48,268 nucleotides of DNA, from contig NZ_BCSR01000020.1 of the NCBI RefSeq assembly GCF_001570965.1, positions 1-48,268 on the forward strand, in the 5' to 3' direction. Shown here in pieces: positions 1 to 7,152 of the stretch (its first letter is position 1; each line of letters begins with the position of its first letter). The position numbers and the translations under genes were made by a program. The stretch comes from Janibacter corallicola NBRC 107790. Its GTDB lineage: Bacteria; Actinomycetota; Actinomycetes; Actinomycetales; Dermatophilaceae. The notes under the pieces were generated by a model, which did no database searches, had not been told where the DNA came from, and saw nothing but the letters and a program-made list of their open reading frames with translations.

Positions 1-123
1 GACGAAGACCACCCGTCCGTGGTGGCGGGCCACGCAGTGCCCGCCGTGGGCGATCGGGCCGACCTCGACCTCGATCTCGTCACCTGCCGCGAGGTCGTCC
101 ACTGCGGTCTCCATACCGCTCAT
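1..123 (-). CDS. Class I SAM-dependent RNA methyltransferase, N-terminal fragment (TRAM domain)
   Basis: Only the first 41 codons are inside the window; the gene continues past the left edge. The fragment contains a TRAM-like beta-barrel opening (DEIEVEVGPIAHGGHCVARH), the RNA-binding module at the N-terminus of TrmA/RumA-type uracil methyltransferases; the catalytic part is not visible. The ATG at 123 overlaps the TGA of the upstream permease gene as ATGA, which implies translational coupling. The permease-methyltransferase order matches Rv2690c-Rv2689c of M. tuberculosis. The target (tRNA or rRNA uracil) cannot be told from this fragment. Confidence 0.8.
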   Translation of the reverse strand, partial: MSGMETAVDDLAAGDEIEVEVGPIAHGGHCVARHHGRVVFV

Positions 124-2126
124 GCTCCCCCACGCCGCACGTCGCCGGCGACGGGCCCGTCCATGCGGTCCTCGGCGCCCTCAGCGCTCTCCAGCTGCCA
201 CGGCACGGAGGCGACCATGACGCCCGGGGTGAAGATGAGCCGGGCCCGCAGCCGCAGCGCCGACTGGTTGTGCAGCAGCTGCTCCCACCAGTGCCCGAGC
301 ACGTACTGCGGGATGTAGACGACGACGAGGTCACGGGGGCGGCCGGTGCGCAGGCTCTTGACGTAGTCCACGACCGGACGGGTGATCTCGCGGTACGGGG
401 AGTCCAGGGCCTTGAGCGGAACCGGGATCGCCCGGCTGTCCCACTCCGTCTGCAGGGCGGCGGTCGCCTCCGCGTCGACGTCCACCGTCACCGCCTCCAG
501 GCGCGAGGGCCGGGTGGCCGTCGCGTAGGCGAGGGCCCGGAGCGTGGGCCGGTGGATCGTGCTGACGAGGACGATCGCGTGCACCCGCGAGGGCAGCAGC
601 TGATAGCGCGTGTCCCCCTCGGGCACGGACAGCTCCTCGCGCACGTGGTCGTAGTGGCGGCGGATCGCCCGCATGAGCACGAAGAGGACGAGCATCGCCG
701 CGATCGCGAAACCGGCCCCGTGGACGAACTTCGTGATGACGACGACCACGAGAACGGTCCCGGACATCACCGCACCGACGGAGTTGATCGCCCGACGGCG
801 CTGCACCACCTTCCGTTCCTTGTCCTCCTTCTCGACCGCGAGCTGCCGGTTCCAGTGCCGCACCATGCCGAACTGGCTGAGGGTGAAGGAGACGAACACC
901 CCGACGATGTAGAGCTGGATCAGCTTGGTGACCTCGGCGTCGTAGATGACCACGAGCAGCCCGGCCGCGGCGGCGAGCAGGATGATGCCGTTGGAGAAGG
1001 CGAGTCGGTCCCCGCGGGTGTGCAGCTGTCGGGGCAGGTACCCGTCTCGCGCCAGGATCGAGCCGAGCACGGGGAAGCCGTTGAAGGCGGTGTTGGCGGC
1101 GAGCACGAGGATCAGCCCGGTGACGATCGAGACGACCACGACGCCCGCGGGGAAGCCGTCGAAGACGGCGTGGGCCACCTGGCCCATCACCGTCTGCTGG
1201 ACGTAGTCGTTCCCGACCGGCACCCCGTCGCGCAGCAGCTGGGTGCTCGGCTCCTCGGCGACCTTGACGCCGGTCCACCGGGCCAGCGCGATCATCGACG
1301 CCAGCAGCGTGATGGCGATGACCCCCATGAGCAGCAGCGTCGTCGCGGCATTGCGGCTCTTGGGCTTGCGGAAGGCGGGCACGCCGTTGCTCACCGCCTC
1401 GACACCGGTCAGCGCCGCGCAGCCGGAGGAAAAGGCCCGCAGCAGCAGGAAGGCCAGTGCGAGGTCGCCCAGCTGCTCGTGCCCCGGCTGCGGCGCGAGC
1501 GTGAGGCCGGCGCTCTCGGCCATGGGAAGGTCGCCCAGCAGGTGCCGCACCAGGCCCACCGCGGCCATGCCGAGCACGGCGAACATGAACAGATAGGTCG
1601 GGATGGCGAAGACCCGGCCCGACTCCCGCACGCCGCGCAGGTTCATCCCCGTCAGGGCGGCGATGAGCGCGAGCGCCATGAGCACCTCGTGACCGCGGAT
1701 GAAGCCGAAGGCGGCCGCTGCGTTCTGCACGCCCGAGGAGATCGACACCGCGACGGTGAGGACGTAGTCCACGAGCAGCGCGCTCGCGACCGTCGTGCCC
1801 GCACGCGGGCCCAGGTTGGTGCTCGCGATCTCGTAGTCACCGCCGCCGGAGGGGTAGGCGTGCACGTTCTGCCGGTAGCTGGCCACGACGACGGTCATGA
1901 CGAGCACGACTCCGAGGGCGACCGGCCAGGAGTGGGTCATCGCGAGGGCGCCACCGGCGAGCCCGAGGGTCAGCAGGATCTCGTCCGGTGCGTAGGCGAC
2001 GGAGCTCAGCGCGTCACTGGCGAAGACCGGCAGCGCGACCCGCTTGGTGAGCAGGGTCTGACCGAGGTTGTCGCTGCGCACGGCCCGACCGACGAGCAGG
2101 CGCTTGAGGACCTGACCTGTTGACAC
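120..2126 (-). CDS. APC superfamily permease, KimA-like (probable potassium/proton symporter)
   Basis: A membrane protein of about 668 residues with roughly a dozen hydrophobic segments and a long cytosolic tail of about 150 residues. The N-terminus (LKRLLVGRAVRSDNLGQ, then ASDALSSVAYAPDEIL) has the signature of the KimA/YdaO branch of the APC superfamily; KimA of Bacillus is a potassium/proton symporter, so potassium uptake is a better guess than amino-acid transport. Two RCK (TrkA) regulators lie divergently next to it, which supports the potassium idea by context. The chosen GTG lies six bases downstream of a TACACT -10-like hexamer, fitting a leaderless transcript; a second GTG at 2129 is the alternative. 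The longer upstream open frame runs into the divergent gene and is not credible. Confidence 0.85.
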   Translation of the reverse strand: MSTGQVLKRLLVGRAVRSDNLGQTLLTKRVALPVFASDALSSVAYAPDEILLTLGLAGGALAMTHSWPVALGVVLVMTVVVASYRQNVHAYPSGGGDYEIASTNLGPRAGTTVASALLVDYVLTVAVSISSGVQNAAAAFGFIRGHEVLMALALIAALTGMNLRGVRESGRVFAIPTYLFMFAVLGMAAVGLVRHLLGDLPMAESAGLTLAPQPGHEQLGDLALAFLLLRAFSSGCAALTGVEAVSNGVPAFRKPKSRNAATTLLLMGVIAITLLASMIALARWTGVKVAEEPSTQLLRDGVPVGNDYVQQTVMGQVAHAVFDGFPAGVVVVSIVTGLILVLAANTAFNGFPVLGSILARDGYLPRQLHTRGDRLAFSNGIILLAAAAGLLVVIYDAEVTKLIQLYIVGVFVSFTLSQFGMVRHWNRQLAVEKEDKERKVVQRRRAINSVGAVMSGTVLVVVVITKFVHGAGFAIAAMLVLFVLMRAIRRHYDHVREELSVPEGDTRYQLLPSRVHAIVLVSTIHRPTLRALAYATATRPSRLEAVTVDVDAEATAALQTEWDSRAIPVPLKALDSPYREITRPVVDYVKSLRTGRPRDLVVVYIPQYVLGHWWEQLLHNQSALRLRARLIFTPGVMVASVPWQLESAEGAEDRMDGPVAGDVRRGGA

Positions 2127-2132
2127 CACGCG

Positions 2133-2138
2133 AGTGTA
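2133..2138 (-). promoter_or_regulatory. -10 hexamer TACACT of the KimA-like permease, leaderless
   Basis: On the minus strand TACACT fits the actinobacterial TANNNT -10 consensus. It is followed by six bases and then the GTG at 2126, so the expected transcription start coincides with the start codon. No Shine-Dalgarno precedes this GTG. No clear -35 element was seen. Confidence 0.45.
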
Positions 2139-2160
2139 GGCCCGGATCGAGGGCACGGAG

Positions 2161-2166
2161 TACGGT
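2161..2166 (+). promoter_or_regulatory. -10 hexamer TACGGT of the RCK gene pair, leaderless
   Basis: TACGGT fits TANNNT and is followed by six bases and the GTG at 2173. There is no ribosome-binding site between them, so this mRNA also looks leaderless. With TACACT on the other strand, the 46-bp divergent gap holds two opposed leaderless promoters. Confidence 0.45.
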
Positions 2167-2172
2167 GCTGCC

Positions 2173-2838
2173 GTGCACTTCGTCATCATGGGCTGCGGCC
2201 GTGTGGGCTCCTCCCTGGCCCGCTCCCTCGAACGCATCGGGCACGACGTGGCGATCGTGGACCAGAACCCCGCCTCCTTCCGCCGCCTCGGCAGCGAGTT
2301 CAAGGGACGTCGGGTCGCCGGCGTGGGATTCGACCGCGACACGCTCGTCAAGGCCGGCATCGAGGAGACCTACGCCTTCGCGGCCGTCTCCAGCGGCGAC
2401 AACTCCAACATCCTCGCCGCGCGGGTGGCCCGGGAGACCTTCGGCGTGGACCACGTCGTGGCCCGCATCTACGACCCGGACCGTGCGCAGGTCTACCAGC
2501 GCCTCGGGATCCCTACGGTGGCCACCGTCCGCTGGACGGCCGACCAGGTCCTGCGACGCATGCTGCCCGAGGGGCAGGTCTCGGAGATGACCGACGCCTC
2601 CGGCCGGCTCGTCATCGCCGAGGTCGCCGTCGACGAGCGGTGGGTGGGCCGCACGTACCGACGTCTCGAGGAGGTCACCGGTGCCCGGGTCGCCTACCTC
2701 ACCCGCCTGGGTGAGGGCACGCTCCCTTCGCCGTCCAGCGTCCACCAGGAGGGCGACCTGGTCCACCTCGTCATCGAACGCAGCCGGATCCACGACGTCG
2801 AGCGCATCCTGGACGCCGCGCCCCCGCAGGAGGACTGA
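2173..2838 (+). CDS. ceoB: TrkA/RCK-family potassium channel regulator (CeoB-like)
   Basis: A 221-residue cytosolic protein with a Rossmann RCK_N domain (GCGRVGSS dinucleotide loop near residues 7-14, then the ribose-binding acid in AIVDQNP near 30) and a C-terminal RCK_C domain (about 135-215). TrkA proteins bind NAD(H) or ATP and gate membrane potassium transporters; a membrane TrkH/KtrB subunit is not encoded nearby. The next gene is a paralogue three bases downstream, matching ceoB-ceoC (Rv2691-Rv2692). The GTG start is supported by the leaderless promoter geometry. The symbol follows the mycobacterial locus. Confidence 0.9.
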   Translation: MHFVIMGCGRVGSSLARSLERIGHDVAIVDQNPASFRRLGSEFKGRRVAGVGFDRDTLVKAGIEETYAFAAVSSGDNSNILAARVARETFGVDHVVARIYDPDRAQVYQRLGIPTVATVRWTADQVLRRMLPEGQVSEMTDASGRLVIAEVAVDERWVGRTYRRLEEVTGARVAYLTRLGEGTLPSPSSVHQEGDLVHLVIERSRIHDVERILDAAPPQED

Positions 2839-2841
2839 GCA

Positions 2842-3510
2842 GTGCGAGTCGTGATCGTCGGAGCGGGCTCGGTGGGACGCTCCATCGCCCGGGAGCTCGT
2901 GCAGCACGGCCACACGGTGCTGCTCATCGACAAGGAGGCCGACGAGGAGCGGGTCACCACCGCACCGGAGGCCAGCTGGCTGGCCGGCGACGCCTGCGAG
3001 ATCTCCACCCTCCAGGAGGCCGAGCTGGAGACCAGTGACGTCGTCGTCGCCGCCAGCGGCGACGACAAGGTCAACCTCGTCGTCTCGCTGCTGTCCAAGA
3101 CCGAGTTCGGCGTACCCCGCACGGTGGCGCGGGTGAACAACCCGAAGAACGAGTGGATGTTCGACGAGTCCTGGGGCGTGGACGTGGCCGTCTCCACCCC
3201 GCGGCTGATGACCGCCCTCGTCGAGGAGGCCGTCACCGTCGGGGACCTCGTGCGCATCTTCGACTTCCAGCAGGGCAGCGCGGCGATGGCCGAGATCACG
3301 CTGCCGCCGGACAACCCCAACGTCGGGCGGCGGATCGGCGACATCGACTTCCCCGACGACACCCTGCTCGTCGGCATCATCCGCGACGGGCGGCCCATCG
3401 GCCCCTCCGCCGACGACTCGCTCGAGGCCCAGGACGAGCTGCTCTTCCTCACCACCCAGGAGAGCGAGCCCCACCTGGCCCGCATGGTGCGCCCACGCCA
3501 CGTGGACTGA
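2842..3510 (+). CDS. ceoC: TrkA/RCK-family potassium channel regulator (CeoC-like)
   Basis: A 222-residue paralogue of the preceding gene. The RCK_N domain has the loop GAGSVGRS near the N-terminus and LLIDKEAD after the second strand; the RCK_C domain runs from about residue 140 (FDFQQGSAAMAEITLP) to the end. It starts with GTG three bases after the upstream TGA, so it is surely in the same operon. The two RCK proteins probably form a mixed ring. With no TrkH in the window, the divergent KimA-like permease is a possible client, by context only. Confidence 0.9.
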   Translation: MRVVIVGAGSVGRSIARELVQHGHTVLLIDKEADEERVTTAPEASWLAGDACEISTLQEAELETSDVVVAASGDDKVNLVVSLLSKTEFGVPRTVARVNNPKNEWMFDESWGVDVAVSTPRLMTALVEEAVTVGDLVRIFDFQQGSAAMAEITLPPDNPNVGRRIGDIDFPDDTLLVGIIRDGRPIGPSADDSLEAQDELLFLTTQESEPHLARMVRPRHVD

Positions 3511-3543
3511 GGTGGACTCGCGCCCACGCGGGGCGCGCCCGGG

Positions 3544-4260
3544 TCAGTCCTGCTCGCGGTCGACGCCGTGGACGAGGTCGTCCTCGGGGTCGATCGGGGT
3601 CTGGCCCTTGAGGAGCATCGCACCCATCGTCACGACGGCGAGGGCCCACAGCGGCCAGCCGAGGACGACCTTGGTGATCGTCAGGCCGACGACGTTGTCG
3701 GCGAGGTAGAGCGGGCCCATGATGCCGACCCGGATGACGTAGACGACCACGAGGACGAGCGTCAGTCGGGTGCACACCTTGACCGCGGCCGGGTTGCGGC
3801 GCCACCGGAAGGGGTCCCCCGCGGCGACCGCGTCCTTGTCCGCGACACCGACGAGCAGCCCGACGACCGGCCAGCGCACCAGCACCGAGACCAGGGTGGC
3901 GATGCCGTAGGCGAGCGAGGTGAGGATGCCGGGCAGGAAGGCGTCCTGGGCCTCCCCCGACCGCAGGGCGAAGAACGCGGCCACGGCGGTCGCGATGATC
4001 GAGCTGAGGACGAACTGCAGGGTCTGTCGCTGCACCAGCCGGGCGACGGCGAAGAGGACCGTCAACCCGGCGGCCACACCGAGGGAGATCTCCCGGTCCC
4101 CGGTGCTCGACCAGACGATGACGAAGCCGAGCATCGGCATCGCGGTCTCCAACGAGCCGCGGATGCCTCCGAGGGCCTCACCGAGGCGGTGCCGGATCAG
4201 GCTCTCGACGGTCGTGGTCGGGGCGGGCAGTGCGGTCTCCGTGGGTTGCTCAGTGCTCAT
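3544..4260 (-). CDS. DUF3159 family membrane protein (Rv2693c-like)
   Basis: A 238-residue protein with a short acidic N-terminus and about five or six hydrophobic segments between residues 40 and 215, ending in an acidic tail. It belongs to the actinobacterial DUF3159 family, which has no established biochemical role. It is the last gene of the minus-strand run that starts at DUF4193, and its ATG lies inside the 3' end of the preceding OB-fold gene (11-bp overlap). Position matches Rv2693c. It ends 34 bp from the convergent ceoC stop. Confidence 0.85.
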   Translation of the reverse strand: MSTEQPTETALPAPTTTVESLIRHRLGEALGGIRGSLETAMPMLGFVIVWSSTGDREISLGVAAGLTVLFAVARLVQRQTLQFVLSSIIATAVAAFFALRSGEAQDAFLPGILTSLAYGIATLVSVLVRWPVVGLLVGVADKDAVAAGDPFRWRRNPAAVKVCTRLTLVLVVVYVIRVGIMGPLYLADNVVGLTITKVVLGWPLWALAVVTMGAMLLKGQTPIDPEDDLVHGVDREQD

Positions 4261-4618
4261 GCCGGGGCACCAGCTCGTAGGCGGGGTTGTAGATCGTGGG
4301 CACGGCCCCGGGGTGGCAGAGGAGCCCGGTGGCCTTGAGGTACGCGCCGGGGTCGATGCCCCGGATCCGGCGCCGGCCCAGCCAGACCAGCTGGACCGTG
4401 GCGGACCCGTCGTAGACCTCGGCCACCAGCGCGGGGACGGTGGCCCGGGGCCGCAGTGTCACCGAGGCGATGCTGCCGGCGACCGTGATGACCTGCCGGT
4501 CCACGTGCCCCGTCGCCGGCGTGCCCCCGTGCGTCTGGGCCGCGGCCCGCAACTCACCGGCCTCGATGTCGTCATCGGAGCGACCGAGGTCGACGAGGCG
4601 GCGCAGCAGGCCGACCAT
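4250..4618 (-). CDS. OB-fold nucleic-acid-binding domain protein (Rv2694c-like)
   Basis: A 122-residue protein (starts [14 protein letters not shown]) with a basic N-terminal segment followed by an OB-like beta-barrel: VITVAGSIASVTLRPR, then ALVAEVYDGSATVQLVWLGRR, ending IRGIDPGAYLKATGLL. This is the layout of the small actinobacterial OB-fold family that sits between DUF3159 and DUF3710. The ATG at 4618 shares one base with the upstream stop (TGATG), which decides this start over a much longer open frame. No function is established; binding to single-stranded nucleic acid is inferred from the fold. Confidence 0.85.
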   Translation of the reverse strand: MVGLLRRLVDLGRSDDDIEAGELRAAAQTHGGTPATGHVDRQVITVAGSIASVTLRPRATVPALVAEVYDGSATVQLVWLGRRRIRGIDPGAYLKATGLLCHPGAVPTIYNPAYELVPRHEH

Positions 4619-5358
4619 CACCGGACCTCGGTGATCTCGGGCCCTCGCTCGAAGGGTTTCAGGTCCTGCTCCCCGCTCTCCTGCGGCGCGGGCCGGTTCT
4701 GCTCGGGCATCCGCAGCGGCAGCATCTCCCGCGGCGCACGGGCCTCGTCGCCCCGGACGACGACGGCCGAGCGGACGACCTCGTCGAAGGCGCCGCGGCG
4801 CTCCTCGTCGACGGCCGCCGACCCGGAGTAGACCGCCCGCAGGAACCACCGCGGGCCGTCGACACCGGCGAAGACCGCCGGCGCGAAGACGGTGCGGCCC
4901 TGGGGGCCGGACTGGGCCAGTCGTGTGCGCAGCTCCGTCCCGAAGGGCCCGTCGACCTCTTCGACGGTGCCCCCGCCGCGGTCGATCATTCCGGAGATCT
5001 CCTCGCGGATGTCCTCCCAGAGCCCGCTGGAGCGGGGCGCGGCGAAGACCTGCAACTGCACGGAGCCGTGGTCGTCGGCGACCTGCACCGCGGTCACCTC
5101 GCTGCTGCCCTGATCGATCTCGAGGCGCAGCTCCATGCCGGACGGGGGCGCGATGCGCAGTGCGCCGAGGTCCGCACGGTCCTCGGTGTCGGTGACGTCG
5201 TCGGCGTCACGGGGGCCGTCCCCCTTCGCTGCAGCGGTCTCGGGGGCAGGGTGTGCCTCGCCGTCCTCCACGACGTCCGCCGCGGAGTCCTGCGGCCGCT
5301 CGGCCGCCTCCGTCACGTCCGCCTCGCGGTCGGCCTTCTTCCTGCGCCCGAACATCAT
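4618..5358 (-). CDS. DUF3710 family protein (Rv2696c-like)
   Basis: A 246-residue soluble protein. Residues 1-65 ([12 protein letters not shown] onward) are a charged, low-complexity, acidic leader; residues about 70-225 form the conserved DUF3710 domain ([43 protein letters not shown]). The family is actinobacterial and uncharacterised. The ATG overlaps the dut stop as ATGA, so translation is coupled. The constant linkage to dut and the OB-fold gene suggests a nucleotide or nucleic-acid related role, by context only. Confidence 0.88.
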   Translation of the reverse strand: MMFGRRKKADREADVTEAAERPQDSAADVVEDGEAHPAPETAAAKGDGPRDADDVTDTEDRADLGALRIAPPSGMELRLEIDQGSSEVTAVQVADDHGSVQLQVFAAPRSSGLWEDIREEISGMIDRGGGTVEEVDGPFGTELRTRLAQSGPQGRTVFAPAVFAGVDGPRWFLRAVYSGSAAVDEERRGAFDEVVRSAVVVRGDEARAPREMLPLRMPEQNRPAPQESGEQDLKPFERGPEITEVR

Positions 5359-5840
5359 CCTCGTCCTGTCCTGCTCGACTGTGGGCCGAAGCCTCCACTG
5401 GATCCGTGTCCAGTCTCCCCCCGGGTGCTGGAGGGAAGCGAATCAACGACGTGGAAGTCCCCCCGAGCCACCTCCTGCAGCAGCAGCTGGGCGATCCGGT
5501 CACCAGGGTGGATCGTGAAGGTCTCGCACGGGTCGAGGTTGATCAGGTTGACCATGATCTCACCCCGGTAGCCCGCATCCACCGTCCCCGGTGCGTTGAC
5601 CACCGAGATCCCGTGACGCGCGGCCAGCCCGGACCGCGGGTGGACCAGGCCGACCCACCCGGTCGGCAGCGCCAGCGCGATCCCCGTGGGGACCAGCGCC
5701 CGCTCGCCCGGCGCGAGGGTGACCTCCGCGACCGACGTCAGGTCGGCCCCGGCGTCCCCCTCCTTCGCACGGGCGGGCAGGCGCGCATCCCGGTGCAGCA
5801 GCTGCACCGGGACCCGGCGGATGTCCGGGTCCTCACACAC
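5355..5840 (-). CDS. dut: dUTP diphosphatase
   Basis: Trimeric dUTPase hydrolysing dUTP to dUMP and pyrophosphate, keeping uracil out of DNA and feeding dTMP synthesis. All five family motifs are visible in order: [27 protein letters not shown] (catalytic Asp and Tyr), GDRIAQLLL and [10 protein letters not shown]. In the last motif His replaces the usual Phe; mycobacterial Dut also has His there, so this is not a defect. Length (161 residues) is normal. GTG start three bases after the DUF4193 stop; the 3' end overlaps the next gene by ATGA. Confidence 0.96.
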   Translation of the reverse strand: MCEDPDIRRVPVQLLHRDARLPARAKEGDAGADLTSVAEVTLAPGERALVPTGIALALPTGWVGLVHPRSGLAARHGISVVNAPGTVDAGYRGEIMVNLINLDPCETFTIHPGDRIAQLLLQEVARGDFHVVDSLPSSTRGETGHGSSGGFGPQSSRTGRG

Positions 5841-5843
5841 GGG

Positions 5844-6143
5844 TCACGCGGCGCACTCTGTGCAGATCGGACCGTTCTTGCCCTCGCTGGCCAGCTGGCT
5901 CCGGTGGTGCACGAGGAAGCAGCTGGTGCAGGTGAACTCGTCCGCCTGGCGCGGCACGACCCGCACCGACATCTCTTCGCCGGACAGATCCGCGCCCGGG
6001 AGCTCGAAGCCCTCGGCCATCTCCGTCTCGTCGACGTCGACGTTCGACGAGGTGGCCTCGTTGCGCCGGGTCTTCAGCTCCTCGATCGAGTCTTCCGACA
6101 GTTCGTCGTCAGTCTTGCGAGGGGCGTCGTAGTCAGTTGCCAT
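5844..6143 (-). CDS. DUF4193 family protein with zinc-ribbon (Rv2699c-like)
   Basis: A 99-residue acidic protein. The N-terminal 60 residues are charged and probably disordered; the C-terminus carries a CxxC (TCTSCFLVHH) and a second CxxC (PICTECAA) about 18 residues later, a zinc-ribbon. DUF4193 is widespread and very conserved in actinobacteria, with no assigned function. It heads the run DUF4193-dut-DUF3710-OB-DUF3159. In M. tuberculosis an opposite-strand DUF3093 gene (Rv2698) sits between it and dut; here the two genes are three bases apart. Confidence 0.92.
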   Translation of the reverse strand: MATDYDAPRKTDDELSEDSIEELKTRRNEATSSNVDVDETEMAEGFELPGADLSGEEMSVRVVPRQADEFTCTSCFLVHHRSQLASEGKNGPICTECAA

Positions 6144-6281
6144 CTCTCCCCTGTCCTAGGTCTTCCGGGCCGGCAATAAAACTGGTGCGCCGTCGTCAAC
6201 GCAGCAGATGCTGATTTTGTGCCCGGCGCCCGGATTGTGCCCCATGAATCTCATCCGCGCCACCCCGGGGCCGTCTGCTGG
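6144..6281. other. Gap upstream of the DUF4193-dut operon, possible promoter
   Basis: The 138 bp between suhB and DUF4193 contain an A/T patch (aataaaa at 6175-6181) that stands out in this GC-rich DNA. On the minus strand a TTGACG (6199-6194) precedes it, but spacing to a TANNNT hexamer is not canonical, so I only say that a promoter for DUF4193-dut probably lies here. No gene was recognised. Confidence 0.3.
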
Positions 6282-7151
6282 TCAGTCCTCCTCGCCGACG
6301 ACCTCGACCGCCCGGCCGATCACGGCCCGCAGGTCGGCCTGGTTGCGCGGTCCCCCGGCCACCGTCCACGCGGTGCCCGGCGGGTCGCCTGCCACGGTCG
6401 TGACGACGGCCCCCGCCTCGGTCGCGACGAGCCAGCCGGCGGCCATGTCCCACGCGCCGAGGCCACGTTCGTAGTAGACGTCGAGGCCACCGTCGGCGAC
6501 GTGGCACAGGTCGAGCGCGGCGCTGCCGATCCGCCGGATGTCCCGCACCGACGGCAGCACCTGCGCGAGCACGGCTCCCTGCCAGGCCCGCCGGTCGGCG
6601 TCGTAGCCGAAGCCGGTCCCACACAGCGAGACGGCCAGCTCCGGGTCGCCGACGGCGAGCGTCTCTGCCCGGCCGTCTCCGACCGCACGGGTGGCGCCGT
6701 GCCCCAGCGCGGCGGCGAAGCGCTCCCCGGTGACGGGGTTGACGACGGCGCCGGCGACGGGCCGCCAGCCCCCTTCGCGCGTCGGGTCCCCGACGACGGC
6801 CGCCACGGACACCGCGTAGGCGGGGATCTCGTAGAGGTAGTTCACGGTGCCGTCGATCGGGTCGACGACCCACGTGATGCCGGAGGAGCCGGCCCGCTGG
6901 CCCTCCTCCTCTCCGTGGAAGGCGTCCTGCGGCCGCAGCTGCGCGAGCCGCGAGCGCAGCAGGTCCTGGCTGCGCTGGTCCATGACGGTGACGATGTCGG
7001 TGCGCGAGCTCTTCGTCCGGCTCACGCCGAGGCCGCTCGGGCGCTCGTCGACGATGAGGGCCGCGGCCTCCACCGCGACCGCCGTCGCGACCGAGCGCAG
7101 CTCGGCGAGGTCGACCCCGTCGGGCAGCTCGACGGGCAAGTCGGTGCTCAT
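6282..7151 (-). CDS. suhB: Inositol monophosphatase family protein (SuhB-like)
   Basis: A 289-residue Mg2+-dependent phosphatase of the inositol-monophosphatase superfamily. Motifs: GEEEG near residue 80 (metal-binding Glu), WVVDPIDGTVNY near 94-105 (metal-binding Asp residues), and AWDMAAGWLVATEAGA near the C-terminus. In actinobacteria such enzymes make inositol for phosphatidylinositol lipids and mycothiol, but may also act on other sugar phosphates. The ATG at 7151 lies one base after the ferrochelatase stop, so both are co-transcribed. Position matches Rv2701c. Confidence 0.92.
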   Translation of the reverse strand: MSTDLPVELPDGVDLAELRSVATAVAVEAAALIVDERPSGLGVSRTKSSRTDIVTVMDQRSQDLLRSRLAQLRPQDAFHGEEEGQRAGSSGITWVVDPIDGTVNYLYEIPAYAVSVAAVVGDPTREGGWRPVAGAVVNPVTGERFAAALGHGATRAVGDGRAETLAVGDPELAVSLCGTGFGYDADRRAWQGAVLAQVLPSVRDIRRIGSAALDLCHVADGGLDVYYERGLGAWDMAAGWLVATEAGAVVTTVAGDPPGTAWTVAGGPRNQADLRAVIGRAVEVVGEED

Positions 7152-7152
7152 C

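Noticed and set aside
270-2123. A 617-codon plus-strand frame opposite the permease
   Set aside because: Composition is the low-complexity His/Asp/Gly/Arg pattern of a shadow frame; the permease has clear membrane segments and family motifs.
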